From contig NZ_VKKZ01000021.1 in assembly GCF_008271745.1 (NCBI RefSeq), positions 372,001 to 436,000 on the forward strand: a stretch of DNA of 64,000 nt, read 5' to 3'. Below the pieces are notes generated by a model, which saw nothing but the letters and a program-made list of their open reading frames with translations, had not been told where the DNA came from and searched no databases. Shown here in pieces: positions 1 to 9,480 of the stretch. Source of the stretch: Rufibacter glacialis. GTDB lineage: Bacteria; Bacteroidota; Bacteroidia; Cytophagales; Hymenobacteraceae. How positions within the stretch are numbered: the stretch's first letter is position 1; the number at the start of each line of letters is the position of its first letter. Both the position numbers and the translations under genes were made by a program.

Positions 1-317
1 GTGCCTTCGTCCCGGGATGGGGTGGCGAGCAGAAGGAGAGTACGGGCGGTCTGGGCCAAGGTCCAGTTGGAGGGGTCAAAGCCAGGGCGAAGGGCTTCGG
101 CCTTTTCCAACTCAGCCTTCTCCGGGTGCAATAAGCCCCTGCCCGTAAAGCGGGGTGCAGCACTAAAGGCAAGGAATAGTTCCTTTGGGGAGTCGGCCTC
201 ACTTACCTTCTGTATCTTCTCCCCTAGCCAGCCGACCGCTTCCGGTGAGGCCTCCTTTTCATACAGGACAGAAATAAAACCAATGAGTTTCTCTATATCC
301 GCTTGCTGCATATTCAT
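1..317 (-). CDS. eboA: EboA-domain protein, N-terminal part (cut by window edge)
   Basis: Reading the minus strand from ATG 317 (a second ATG lies at 311) gives 105 codons that run off the left edge. The text LFLAFSAAPRF, then LRPGFDPSNWTLAQTARTLL, matches the start of EboA-domain proteins as I remember them. EboA belongs to the ebo gene cluster found in Bacteroidota, cyanobacteria and Pseudomonas, which is linked to export or trafficking of metabolites; its molecular activity is not settled. No signal peptide or membrane segment is visible in this part. The rest of an ebo operon would be expected beyond the window edge. Family recognition is from memory of motifs, so moderately sure. Confidence 0.72.
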   Translation of the reverse strand, partial: MNMQQADIEKLIGFISVLYEKEASPEAVGWLGEKIQKVSEADSPKELFLAFSAAPRFTGRGLLHPEKAELEKAEALRPGFDPSNWTLAQTARTLLLLATPSRDEG

Positions 318-658
318 AGGGAATCAGATTTAAGGTTACCTCAGTTCCGAAGGGATGACAATGAAATATAGGGTATCCTAATTTACCAGGCCGCTTTGTG
401 CGCATACGGGCTAAGGTGCTCCGAGTTGGCTGCTCCTTCTTACCTGGTCTTGAGCCGTTTAAACGGAAGGCCGACCGCCAGAGCAGGCACGGAAAAGGCG
501 ATAAGAAAGGTAGTCCGCCCCTGATTCCGAAGTCTTTTCTACATGTCCTACTTCCAGGCACATACAGGTCTCTTCGTTGTCTGCCTTTTCCTTGGGATTG
601 CAGGGAGACGGATTCCCCTGCACGCAGTGGTAAAGGGGAATCCAGGGCATATATCCCG
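318..658. other. Intergenic gap between sorbosone dehydrogenase and eboA
   Basis: 341 bases with no convincing gene. The only structure seen is the hairpin at 610-643. The short open frames here have no recognisable protein features. Confidence 0.6.
610..643 (-). terminator. Hairpin downstream of the sorbosone dehydrogenase gene
   Basis: GGATTCCCCT (610-619) pairs perfectly with AGGGGAATCC (634-643) around a 14-base loop, 16 bases after the end of the minus-strand gene. There is no clear T-run on the minus strand, so it may be a weak or factor-assisted terminator or an mRNA 3' end stabiliser. Confidence 0.4.
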
Positions 659-2242
659 CTACTTTTTAGGTTTCTGAACCCTTGGTGGCAAAGCTGAGAG
701 GTCCGCTGGAGGCCCGGAGCCGGCTACCCCGGTTTTACTGATCCGCCAAATCACCCCTGTACCGGGTATTGGCAACGGGAAAGGCCCTGCCGCGGCCACA
801 TCGCCATGGATTACCCCTATGTCCACCACATAGAGAGCCTGTCCGTCGGAGGAGAATTTCGCCTCTACCGGGTGCCTTGGGCCGGCGGTGGAGACATGCT
901 CAAAACCTTCGGGGCCCGGGGCCCCGTTGCTCAGGAACGGGGCTGCTTCCTTTGTCGCTGGGTCTATCCGCACCACCACATATCCGGTAGCGGGGTGCGG
1001 ATCCCCTGTGATGGGAGTGGCTGAGCCGAACTCTGCCAGGAACATATGTCCTCTGTAGCCAAATGTATTATTGGTGCTGAAGTCGAATTTTGTGGAAGCC
1101 GCATTCTCGGGACGCGTGAGCCATGGTTTCTCGACAGGGGGGTGTTCGGCCATCAAAAACTTAAGTTTTGGCCCCCGCGCCGAGCGGAACTGCGGGTCAG
1201 TTACCGGGATACCGCTAGAGTAATCGGGGTAACCATACCAGCCATCCTGGCGAATCTGGTAGATGTTGTCTTTGGCGTTGGCAATGGGACGGCTGCCTCT
1301 TTCATCATAGCCGTTGTCTGTCACATACAGCTGGCCGTCCGGCCCCCACATCACCCCGAAGGGGTTACGCAGTCCCCAAGCATATACTTCCAGCCCTGAC
1401 CCGTCAGCATTCATTCTCATGATGGTCCCACTCGCTTTCACTTGTCCCTTTACAGTGCGCCTGTGCTCGCCAAAGGGCTGGAAGCCCCGGGTGCGGACCA
1501 GCAGGGAGGTCTCCCTGTTCCGGTTAAAGATACTGGTGACGGCATACGTTACATTACTCCCCAGGCTGAGCAGGTTACCCTGGCGGGCCAGGACATTGCT
1601 GGGCTGCGGGGTCAGGAAGCTTTCGCGGCTCAGTTTGATGTCTTTGGCCGGAATGTCATAGACATCCGGCCAAAGCAGAAGCCATATATAGGGATAGGCG
1701 TTATCCAATCCCACCACCCCTGAGTTGGAAGCTACGCCCTGCCCGAAATAGATCTTGCCATCGGGTCCCACTGTCATCTGGTTGTTGAAGTGGTCCCCGT
1801 AACTCGGGAGGCCCGTGACCAGGTCTTTTACGACGCCATCGCTTCCCACCGTGGAGATTTTTCCCCGGTGGGAAACATACAGTGAACCCCTATTCCAGAG
1901 AATATCAGTAATTGGGCCCAGAAAGCCGTCAGCAAACAGGTTCATCTTCCCTTCTGGGGTGATTTGAAAGACCCGGGCCGGCGCAAACGGGTCCCCATAC
2001 ACGTAGCCGGCCTCTGCCACATACACGTTGCCGCCTTCATCAAAATCTATGCTGGTGGGCCAGTTCAAATCCTTTATAAACACTTCAGCCTTGTAGCCTG
2101 GCGGAACCTTGGCGGCTACCGCATCCGGCACCGGGACTACAGGCATCTCTTTGGTGAGGATACCTACCGGGACGGAAGGCTTTTGGACAGTACAGGCAAC
2201 TGCTAGTGCGCAGGACAGAAACAGATAAAAGAGGTTCTTCAT
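659..2242 (-). CDS. PQQ-dependent sugar (sorbosone-type) dehydrogenase lipoprotein
   Basis: 527 residues. It starts with a lipoprotein signal ending LSCALAVAC (Cys17), so it is probably anchored on the periplasmic face of a membrane. The rest is a six-bladed beta-propeller of the glucose/sorbosone dehydrogenase family: PTSIDFDEGGNVYVAEAG in the first blade, GLRNPFG and YVTDNGYDERG around residues 290-310, and DGWYGYPDY around 335, all typical of this fold. Members oxidise aldoses or sorbosone with PQQ as cofactor; the substrate cannot be read from sequence. The upstream 60 bases are very AT-rich. The gene lies on the same strand as the ebo gene but 341 bases from it, so a shared transcript is uncertain. 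Confidence 0.85.
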   Translation of the reverse strand: MKNLFYLFLSCALAVACTVQKPSVPVGILTKEMPVVPVPDAVAAKVPPGYKAEVFIKDLNWPTSIDFDEGGNVYVAEAGYVYGDPFAPARVFQITPEGKMNLFADGFLGPITDILWNRGSLYVSHRGKISTVGSDGVVKDLVTGLPSYGDHFNNQMTVGPDGKIYFGQGVASNSGVVGLDNAYPYIWLLLWPDVYDIPAKDIKLSRESFLTPQPSNVLARQGNLLSLGSNVTYAVTSIFNRNRETSLLVRTRGFQPFGEHRRTVKGQVKASGTIMRMNADGSGLEVYAWGLRNPFGVMWGPDGQLYVTDNGYDERGSRPIANAKDNIYQIRQDGWYGYPDYSSGIPVTDPQFRSARGPKLKFLMAEHPPVEKPWLTRPENAASTKFDFSTNNTFGYRGHMFLAEFGSATPITGDPHPATGYVVVRIDPATKEAAPFLSNGAPGPEGFEHVSTAGPRHPVEAKFSSDGQALYVVDIGVIHGDVAAAGPFPLPIPGTGVIWRISKTGVAGSGPPADLSALPPRVQKPKK

Positions 2243-2547
2243 AGCTATATATAATTATTTGTATATATTATCATTCAATTTAATGGCGTATAAGCAGGTG
2301 GAAATATGGTATAAATGGTATAAGCTTTTAAAAGATATCAGCCTCTTGGCCAGGGAGTCAGATAGCAGAGCCGAATTCCAAAACAGCTCTATAATTTATA
2401 CGGTTATCTAGGTGCTCCTCCTAAATGCATTATTGAAGCATCATATACTAGCTTGAACCTTACTATACGGAAACTCCAATATTAGTTTTCCAATAATACA
2501 AACTAATGCTGGAAACGCAGAATATAGGTTCATGGAAGGCTTATAAA

Positions 2548-2694
2548 TTACAGTAAAAGCGATTTGTAAAAGCCTTCTTCTTGATGCGTCTCTAAATATA
2601 CATTGGTAAAAGGATGCGGTGTGGCTACGCCTTCTTCCATGTTGTGCTGCACGTTCCACTGTTGGGCCTTTAGGCAGTCGGAGTGCACACGATA
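2548..2694 (-). pseudogene. Gene fragment of unknown family
   Basis: The minus strand reads about 48 codons with natural protein composition, including VATPHPFTNVYLETHQEEG, between a TAG and a TAA. No start codon with a sensible N-terminus is present and I do not recognise the family. It looks like the tail of a decayed gene. Confidence 0.3.
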
Positions 2695-3381
2695 CCAGCG
2701 CTACCACGTTAGCCTCTGAGAACCCATAGGCTGTTCTCCTTGAAACGGTAATCTGCTTTTAATTCAACAAAGCCTCCTCAAATTACTGAGTGTCCATATA
2801 GTTGGCGTACCCTCTAAAGGAATCGCTTCTCAAAGAAGTAATTAAGGAATCTGGTCTGGGTTTACACTGGCCACCTAAATCTACGATGGCAGATAATTTA
2901 TGACGTGATTAGGAATACCTTCAGTTAGCACAGCACTATTGAGATAGCGCTGTACATCGGCTAGTACTTCTACTTGGAATAACTGCAACGCCTTTATCAC
3001 CTCGTCTAAGGTTCGGGTGGAATGCCCGCCCATATGGTGTTAATGGATAACCCCTTGGTTTTATCTAGCTTGAATAGAGGTATACTGCACTTGCCACAAG
3101 AGGTGATGAGTACTCTGCCAGGCCCCCAATCTCCCTTTGTCCCCTGCAATAGCCCGGTTTACAGAAAAGGCCCAGGATTTTCATTTAGCCCAACTATTAC
3201 CTATATTATTGCGGTGTGAGCCACCCTTATCCAACTAAATTTAGGCAACCTTGGAGGAGTTCAGCATGCTTACTGGATTATTACAGCAAGGTAGGCAAAA
3301 CCCGTATCCTCTCAAAAATCTTAAAAACCAAAACTCTGCGGTTTTATATACGCCGGAATGGAGCCAACGAAAGGGAGTATC

Positions 3382-3492
3382 CTACTTGAAATCCAGCAAT
3401 TCCTTAACGGGCATTTCCAACGCCTCACTGATAGAGAAAAGCAAATCAAGGATTAAAGCATTTCTTCCTTTCTCAATTCCTAGCCCCATCCT
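3382..3492 (-). pseudogene. C-terminal remnant of an XRE-type HTH regulator
   Basis: The minus strand reads GIEKGRNALILDLLFSISEA followed by LEMPVKELLDFK and a stop. This is the pattern of the last helices of the XRE/Cro helix-turn-helix domain (…E-GKRNPsLdtLfkIAeAL…ELFDF). An in-frame TGA lies directly upstream and the recognition-helix part is missing, so this is a broken gene. Recognition rests on about 35 residues. Confidence 0.4.
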
Positions 3493-3613
3493 TCAACCCT
3501 AAGTTCCCGGTTCTTACGCTCCATCGCCATTTCAGGTGTTGAATCAATAATCCGCCTGGCAAACGCACCCGCACCTGTCAGCAGAAGGCTCCAAACCTGA
3601 TATCCTCTTCCTC
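3480..3613 (-). pseudogene. Gene fragment overlapping the HTH remnant
   Basis: In another minus-strand frame about 40 codons read VWSLLLTGAGAFARRIIDST and on to a TAG at 3480-3482, with composition like real coding sequence. It overlaps the HTH remnant by a few bases, so either a frameshift joins them or they are two old neighbouring genes. Family not recognised. Confidence 0.25.
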
Positions 3614-3794
3614 ATCGCTCCCTGTAAGAAGTAAACCTCCCTCGCGTGACATTAGAGACATTATATACCAGGCATTGAGCCAAGCCTTGGAGGGAGTATG
3701 GGAAAGCTTCTGAAAGATGTTTATGGGCATCCTTTCATCCTTTTTGGTAAAAGATTAGTACCTTAAGATAGTAAGGACATAAAACTCTGAGGCA

Positions 3795-4316
3795 GTGACT
3801 AGTTCTGATATAAAAATCTTTCTGCCGGTGTTCCTGCTTGCCTTTACAGGGGTCTTCCTGATTTGGAGCTATACCTTCAAAAAAAGGATACAGAAGGGGA
3901 TGGAATACTACGCCTCTCCTTTCCATCGGGTGAACCATCTGTTCCTGGCAATGCTGGGTTTGGCGGCTGTTATTGTGGGTGTCTATACCTTCATGCCAGA
4001 ATACTATCTACTGTTGGTACCTATTGACTCCCTTGACAAGCCTCTTATCAATGACTTGGGCGGTCTCATTCTGCGGGTGGCTTTGTTCTGGCTTCTCTCT
4101 TCCATGATCCACACCTATCTCCTTTTCGGGACAATCAGTGCGGAGAACCCAAAGAAGTCAGTTGAAGTCTATGCCTACGCCCAGAAGATCGTCTTGGTCA
4201 GCATAGCTTTCATGTTAGTGGGCTTAGCGGTCACGATCTCCAGCGTGGGCGCTTTCCTTCTTAGCTTGATTGGCTTGTTCTCCTACTACCGGGCTTTTCT
4301 TAAAGGCACTTCCTGA
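3795..4316 (+). CDS. Hypothetical multi-pass inner-membrane protein
   Basis: 173 residues from a GTG start (CTGAGGCAGTG gives a partial ribosome site). It has four or five hydrophobic segments: about residues 8-30, 50-70, 95-120, and a long final stretch 132-168 that could be two helices. No catalytic or binding motif is visible. The C-terminus (SYYRAFLKGTS) would be cytoplasmic or short. It converges on the antiporter gene. The family is not recognised; the membrane topology is the only supported statement. Confidence 0.6.
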   Translation: MTSSDIKIFLPVFLLAFTGVFLIWSYTFKKRIQKGMEYYASPFHRVNHLFLAMLGLAAVIVGVYTFMPEYYLLLVPIDSLDKPLINDLGGLILRVALFWLLSSMIHTYLLFGTISAENPKKSVEVYAYAQKIVLVSIAFMLVGLAVTISSVGAFLLSLIGLFSYYRAFLKGTS

Positions 4317-4427
4317 GCATTGGAGCCGCTCCAACTACAGGGGTGATTTTTCTTGTTTATAAGTGCATTAGCTTTCTATACTGCTTCCATCAAGGAAAAG
4401 ACTTATACCTGAAGTAAAACCAAATGC

Positions 4428-6671
4428 TTAGGCCTCAGTTACTGTTGGTTTCATGGCAGGTTCCTCTAAAAGCTTGATGCGGGAGGGTTTCCCAACAATC
4501 CACAGGATGTCCCCTTCCACAAAAGCTACCTTTGAATCAGGGTTCATCATCTTTTTACCCGCTCTTTCAATTCCCACAATCAAGCCATCTGTTAGCTCCC
4601 TGATACCAGATTCTCTTATGGATTTATTCAGCAGGGGAGAAGACGAAGATACTACCAGTTTCTGGAGCTTGACATCCTCTTTCACGGCCTTCATATTGAC
4701 TCCTGGCGGGCTCTCATCCAGGACAAACAGCCGAAACGATTCTATGTTCTCGTCCACCCCAAATACATAAATCTTATCATAGGGGTAAATCCTTTCGTAT
4801 CGGGTAGGAGGCATAATGGTCCGGTTTCCCCGCTCAATGACCGCTATGTTCACGCCGAATTTTTCCCTTATCTGGAGTTCCTCTAAGGTGCCGCCAATAA
4901 TGGCAGAAGATGGGCTGATGAGGAAACTGGTCAGGTGCGCCCCCCAGGGAGCAATCTGGTGGTCATCGCTTATCTGACGGTCATTCAGGTTAGAGTAAAA
5001 ACTATCTTCAATGCGGGTATAAAAATTCTGCACCTTCTCAGAGAAAAGCGCCAACAAGGCAATGATGCCCACCCCCGCCAAAATAGCGACCCACGTAGAG
5101 AAGAACTGGTTTAATAGAACCACACATATCAAAACGGCTACCCCAGCCCGGGCAAACTCCAGCACGATGATAACACTGTGGTATTTCCGGTTGGCCCAAA
5201 GCCGGCTATGCGCCTCTTTATGGGGGTGGTGCCGGGCCAGCGCCCACAGGAACGGGGCAATCAGCACCAGGGTCACGATCGTAGTCCAGATATCTGCCCG
5301 TATTCCTTTCTCCGCATTGGCCACTATAAAGGAATAAAGATATCTGTCTGCCAGCATGGTGATGGCAATGATGACAATGGCATACACCACCATGTTCCGG
5401 ACATAGGATTTCAAAACCATTTTCCAATCACTGGTGGTATTGATGGTATAAGCCCCGGTACTATAGCGGTTCAGCAACGCCTTCCACCGCTCTGGCAACA
5501 CTGACTCCACAAAGACATACAGCGGCTCAGAAAACCGGATCATATAAGGCGTAGTGAAAGTGGTAAGGGCCGAAACCGCCACCGCAATAGGGTATAAGAA
5601 ATCACTCGTGACTTTTAAAGACAACCCCAGCGTGGCAATGATAAAGGAGAACTCCCCAATTTGAGGAAGACTCATGCCAGCCTGAACCGAGGCTTTGAGT
5701 CCCTGCCCGGCCAGAAGGCCGCCCCCGGCAACACTGAAAACTTTCCCTAATATGGTGATACAGGAAATAAGGGCAATAGGACCCGCATACTTCAAAATCA
5801 TCTCCGGATTGATAAGGATGCCCACAGAGACAAAGAAGATGGCCCCGAACAGGTTTTTTACCGGCCCTACCAAGTGCTCAATCTTCTCAGCCTTGGTGGT
5901 TTCCGCCAGAATGGAGCCCATGATAAAGGCCCCCAGAGCCGGGGAAAAGCCCGCCTCGGTCGCTAACTTCACCATTAGAAAACAAAGGGCAATAGCCACT
6001 ATCAGCAGGGTCTCATCATTCATGAGTTTACTGGCCCATTTCAGGAAAGTAGGTATCAGAAAGATTCCTCCCAGAAACCAGACGGAAAGGAAGAATCCTA
6101 ACTTCAGCACGGCGGCCAGCATCTCTGTTCCGGCAAACTGCTGACTTACCGCCAGGGTAGAAAGGAGCACCATCAAGAGAATGGCGACTAAATCTTCCAC
6201 AATGAGCACCCCAAACACCAGGCCGGCAAAGCGCTGCGATTTAATCCCTAGCTCTTCAAAGGCCCGGATAATAATGGTGGTAGAGGAAATGCATAGAATT
6301 CCGCCCAGGAAGATACTGTCCATGGTAGACCATCCCAAAAGCTGACCAGTGAGATAGCCTAGCAGGAGCATGATCACTATCTCTACCAGGGCCATTATAG
6401 AGGAGGCCCCGCCTACCTTCGCCAGCTTTTTAAAACTAAACTCTAACCCCAGACTGAAGAGGAGGAAAATTACTCCAATCTCGGCCCAGAGCTGTATATT
6501 TTGGATTTCTTTGATGGTGGGGAGGTGGGCGAAATGAGGGCCTATTAACATGCCCGCAATGATGTAGCCCACCACCAGAGGCTGTTTGAGCCGCTTGAAA
6601 ATCAAGGTGGTAACTCCTGCTGCGGTAAGCAATAAGCCCAAGTCAGTTATGAGGGGAGGCAGGTGTACCAT
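4428..6671 (-). CDS. Kef-type (CPA2) cation:proton antiporter with two TrkA-C domains
   Basis: 747 residues. Residues ~5-385 form the Na+/H+ exchanger core of the CPA2 family (KRLKQPLVVGYIIAGMLIGP, FLLFSLGLEFSFKKL, LGAFIMGSILAETTKAE, FFVSVGILINPEMIL). Residues ~415-550 add several more membrane helices, which is longer than plain KefB. The end carries two RCK_C/TrkA-C type domains (about 575-655 and 660-735), which bind small ligands such as nucleotides in this family; there is no Rossmann TrkA-N domain. It probably exchanges K+ or Na+ for H+ across the inner membrane. A perfect 16-bp palindrome lies five bases before the ATG (6676-6691). Confidence 0.9.
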   Translation of the reverse strand: MVHLPPLITDLGLLLTAAGVTTLIFKRLKQPLVVGYIIAGMLIGPHFAHLPTIKEIQNIQLWAEIGVIFLLFSLGLEFSFKKLAKVGGASSIMALVEIVIMLLLGYLTGQLLGWSTMDSIFLGGILCISSTTIIIRAFEELGIKSQRFAGLVFGVLIVEDLVAILLMVLLSTLAVSQQFAGTEMLAAVLKLGFFLSVWFLGGIFLIPTFLKWASKLMNDETLLIVAIALCFLMVKLATEAGFSPALGAFIMGSILAETTKAEKIEHLVGPVKNLFGAIFFVSVGILINPEMILKYAGPIALISCITILGKVFSVAGGGLLAGQGLKASVQAGMSLPQIGEFSFIIATLGLSLKVTSDFLYPIAVAVSALTTFTTPYMIRFSEPLYVFVESVLPERWKALLNRYSTGAYTINTTSDWKMVLKSYVRNMVVYAIVIIAITMLADRYLYSFIVANAEKGIRADIWTTIVTLVLIAPFLWALARHHPHKEAHSRLWANRKYHSVIIVLEFARAGVAVLICVVLLNQFFSTWVAILAGVGIIALLALFSEKVQNFYTRIEDSFYSNLNDRQISDDHQIAPWGAHLTSFLISPSSAIIGGTLEELQIREKFGVNIAVIERGNRTIMPPTRYERIYPYDKIYVFGVDENIESFRLFVLDESPPGVNMKAVKEDVKLQKLVVSSSSPLLNKSIRESGIRELTDGLIVGIERAGKKMMNPDSKVAFVEGDILWIVGKPSRIKLLEEPAMKPTVTEA

Positions 6672-6675
6672 AACT

Positions 6676-6691
6676 TTCTAATAAATTAGAA
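6676..6691. promoter_or_regulatory. Palindrome directly before the antiporter start codon
   Basis: TTCTAAT-AA-ATTAGAA is a perfect 7+2+7 palindrome ending five bases before the ATG of the minus-strand antiporter gene. It could be an operator or an mRNA hairpin that hides the start. No regulator is encoded next to it. Confidence 0.35.
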
Positions 6692-8237
6692 CCGTTCAGG
6701 GCTCCATATTTCATCCAAAAAGACCAAAATCCTTTATCCCTTCTTTTCAAAAAATAAAGCTTTTACTCTACAAAACGAGGCCATAGGTAGAAGACAGATT
6801 CCTGATTATCCAGAGATTTTTACGGAACGGCACCCAACCGTTCACGGCATTATCTAAATGGATATACGCAAAGTTATAGATTTAGGCAAACTACCTCTGC
6901 CCGCAAATAACCAGTTTTGCATCCTTTGTAGAGGAGCACTTACAGCGGACCAATCAGGAGGTGGTAAAAGTGTCTCTGAGAAAGTAGCGGGTCTTAGCAC
7001 GTCTATCGGTGACCGGCCTGAATCACAAAAGGCAGTAAGAGCCAATAAGGTTACTCCCCGAGGATGTTCAGCCTATTTGTAACGATCCGCTCTCCAAGGC
7101 AAAAATAACACTAGAACCCCTCCGGTTGCGTTGCTTATGAGAACTGCTGATAAAAACTACTCTTTTTGGGGTACCGTACACCGGCGTCAATGGAAGAACT
7201 ATCTTTTAGCCATTTGCTGGTTAATTTTTTACCGGGTTCTTCGTGGCAAGTACAGCGTCTATGGTTTTATTGACTTCTATGGACACTGTATGAGCAGTTC
7301 CCCCTATCTTTGAACTTTAAACTTAAGAACCCGTGAACTATTCCCCATTCCTCGCTCTATTTATTCTTGTGGGCTCCTCTTGTGATACCATCACAACAAC
7401 GGCTACTGATGCCGCCTCCAAGGCGGCCAAAGATATCGCTAATACTGAGTTTGAACGCCATACTGGTATTGATTCAGTATCCACCAGAGTCGGCTCCCTG
7501 GACACGCTTGACGTAGAAGGTATCATCAAGCGTGAGGTGAACCGCGAAGTGCAAAAACAGGCAGATGAAATTTTGCGTTGATGGGCTAAGCAATAGTTTC
7601 TAAGGGGCCCTGCTTAAGGTATGGGTGTGTTAAGGCGAGAAGAAACCCAATTGACAAACGTACCACAAAGGCAGATCAGGATGTGACAAGACGGTCTGGC
7701 CCTATAGGCTCACCTGGCGTTTTCAAGGAGTTTTGTAAAAAGCAGGCTGAAAAAAGAGATGGCTACCAATGATATTCATCATTACCGTGGCTATTGTTTT
7801 GACGTCATTTGTCAACTCCTTCATCGCTTTTGTCAAAACGTCAGAAAATTACGTTTTGGGCACGCTCAACCATACTCGCCTACGGGGTGAAACCCCAAAG
7901 GAGCTCTCCTTGCAGGCACTACAATGGGAAGCGGTTCCTCATAGACTGCTTTCTTTTTTATGCTCTATAAGAAGGCTCGCCAGAGAAATGGAAGGCAAAA
8001 ACCCGGGGACAGGGCGATTTCCGCTCACAGATACAGGACAGCGGCGCATGTGCAACTTCTGAAACCGAGACAGAAGCCATCCTTCCCAAACGGGGAGGGA
8101 TACCACCATTGATCCTGCCTCGCACTACTAGCCCAGACCAGTCTACCTTGGCGCCCGCAGCGGTTCGCCTACGGCAGGGATAGTATCACCTACTTGTCAA
8201 TCTATCGTTAACATCACCATTGAAATAAATTGTAAGA
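6692..8237. other. Gene-poor stretch with one probable small gene
   Basis: About 1.5 kb. Apart from the small frame at 7333-7581 I find no convincing gene. Other open frames (6858-7082, 7131-7313, 7769-8062) lack recognisable domains and protein-like composition. No manganese riboswitch (yybP-ykoY) core was found before the TerC gene. Confidence 0.5.
7333..7581 (+). CDS. Small putative exported/lipoprotein-like protein
   Basis: 82 residues from a GTG; a TAA lies two codons upstream in frame so the start cannot be further back. The N-terminus is hydrophobic (FLALFILVGSSC) and ends at a Cys, though GSSC is a poor lipobox. The remainder is polar, predicted helical, ending VNREVQKQADEILR. Composition looks like real protein. 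Isolated between two gene-poor stretches. Function unknown; it may be the intact tail of a larger decayed gene. Confidence 0.45.
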   Translation: MNYSPFLALFILVGSSCDTITTTATDAASKAAKDIANTEFERHTGIDSVSTRVGSLDTLDVEGIIKREVNREVQKQADEILR

Positions 8238-9164
8238 ATGGAAGTGAATAGCACCTTTTGGATTGGGTTCAATCTTTTTGTCCTCCTTATGTTAGCCTTG
8301 GATTTGGGGGTCTTCAACCGCAAAGCGCACGTCGTGTCTGTTAAAGAGGCACTGATCTGGTCAGGGGTTTGGATCTCTCTGGCTTTGGTTTTTAACTCCC
8401 TCGTTTATTACTGGTTCGGGGAGCACAAGGCGGTTGAGTTTTTAACAGGGTATGTTCTGGAGAAGACTTTGAGCATTGACAACATCTTCGTGTTCGTGTT
8501 GATATTCAAGTATTTTCAGATACCGTCTATCTACCAGCACAAGATCCTATTCTGGGGGATTCTGGGTGCCCTGGTCATGCGCGTGATTTTTATTTTCGCC
8601 GGGGTGGCGTTGATAGAGAAATTCCACTGGTCTATTTACCTGTTTGGCGCCTTCCTCATTTATACCGGCTACAAGATGTTTGTGGAGAAGGATAAAGAGA
8701 TGGAGCCAGAGAAGAATCCTGTCATAAGGTTCTTCCGGAAAATAATGCCTGTCACAGATCAACTGGAGGGTGATAAATTCTTTGTAAAAAAAGCAGGGAA
8801 GGTTTTTGCCACCCCCCTCTTCCTGGTGCTCATCCTGATTGAGATTTCTGATCTTATTTTTGCCGTTGACAGCATTCCGGCCATATTGGCCATCACCCAG
8901 GACCAGTTTATCGTTTATACCTCCAACGTTTTCGCCATTCTGGGCCTTCGCTCCCTTTATTTCGCCCTGGCCCATGTGATCCACCGGTTTGTGTTCCTTT
9001 CTACAGGACTGGCCTTTATTCTAATTTTTGTAGGGCTTAAAATGGTAACGATAGACATCTTCAAGGTTCCCACTTTCATTTCCTTGATTGTCATCGGGTT
9101 TATCATTACGGTAAGCATTGTATTTTCATTGATAAAGACCAAAGATGCAGATAAGGCCAGTTAG
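8238..9164 (+). CDS. TerC/Alx family integral membrane protein
   Basis: 308 residues with about nine membrane helices and the family's acidic intramembrane motifs: VLEKTLSIDNIFVF near residue 75 and IEISDLIFAVDSIPAI near 205. The length and order match Alx/YkoY-type proteins, which are implicated in manganese export and metal loading of exported proteins; older annotation links TerC to tellurite resistance. The start ATGGAAGTGAATAGC follows an AT-rich leader. The gene stands alone on the plus strand. Assignment to the family is strong; the ion is an inference from relatives. Confidence 0.92.
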   Translation: MEVNSTFWIGFNLFVLLMLALDLGVFNRKAHVVSVKEALIWSGVWISLALVFNSLVYYWFGEHKAVEFLTGYVLEKTLSIDNIFVFVLIFKYFQIPSIYQHKILFWGILGALVMRVIFIFAGVALIEKFHWSIYLFGAFLIYTGYKMFVEKDKEMEPEKNPVIRFFRKIMPVTDQLEGDKFFVKKAGKVFATPLFLVLILIEISDLIFAVDSIPAILAITQDQFIVYTSNVFAILGLRSLYFALAHVIHRFVFLSTGLAFILIFVGLKMVTIDIFKVPTFISLIVIGFIITVSIVFSLIKTKDADKAS

Positions 9165-9480
9165 AGCGCTGGGCACAGCAGTATAGCACAACAAAAAGGC
9201 GCAGGAGCCCACCTGGCAGGCGCACGTATGGCTACAATAGGCAGGATTTTCATTGCTGGAAGGAGGAAAGGCAAGTTGAATGCAAGCCCAGACGACCAAT
9301 TTCCTTTGCTGGGTTGCCCCCAGCAAGGACACTGGCCAGGGCCGGGAAACGTCACCGTGCGCTCGGGCAACATGGGTCGTGTAGGCCTTCCAGCAGTATA
9401 AAGAGGGAATAATACTTCGCCTACCGGATTTGGCCCTGCGCTGAAGAACTTTGTTACACCGCCTAACTACACCAACCCCC
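9165..9480. other. Intergenic gap, nothing recognised
   Basis: 316 bases between the TerC gene and the DUF488 gene. No repeat, hairpin with a T-run or protein-like frame was seen. Confidence 0.5.

Larger units (their letters stand above)
2243..3794. other. Gene-poor, decayed stretch
   Basis: About 1.5 kb without an intact gene. On the minus strand several short pieces read like real protein but are cut by stops in all frames (see the pseudogene entries at 2548, 3382 and 3480). Base composition is more AT-rich than the flanking genes. I read it as the remains of former minus-strand genes, possibly from a lost mobile or accessory segment. Confidence 0.5.

Noticed and set aside
2441-2707. 88-codon minus-strand frame
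   Set aside because: A different minus-strand frame in the same place has better protein-like text, so this one is probably a shadow of a decayed gene.
6858-7082. Open frame of 74 codons on the plus strand
   Set aside because: ATG-started but no recognisable domain, odd composition, and a comparably open frame on the other strand; not enough support for a gene.
7131-7313. Open frame of 60 codons
   Set aside because: No family features and no ribosome site or terminator.
7769-8062. Open frame of 97 codons with a hydrophobic start
   Set aside because: The N-terminus could pass as a signal, but the remainder has no protein-like pattern and lies in decayed-looking DNA.
8063-8237. Possible yybP-ykoY manganese riboswitch before the TerC/Alx gene
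   Set aside because: The leader was checked because alx/ykoY genes often carry one, but no matching conserved core or paired arms could be found.
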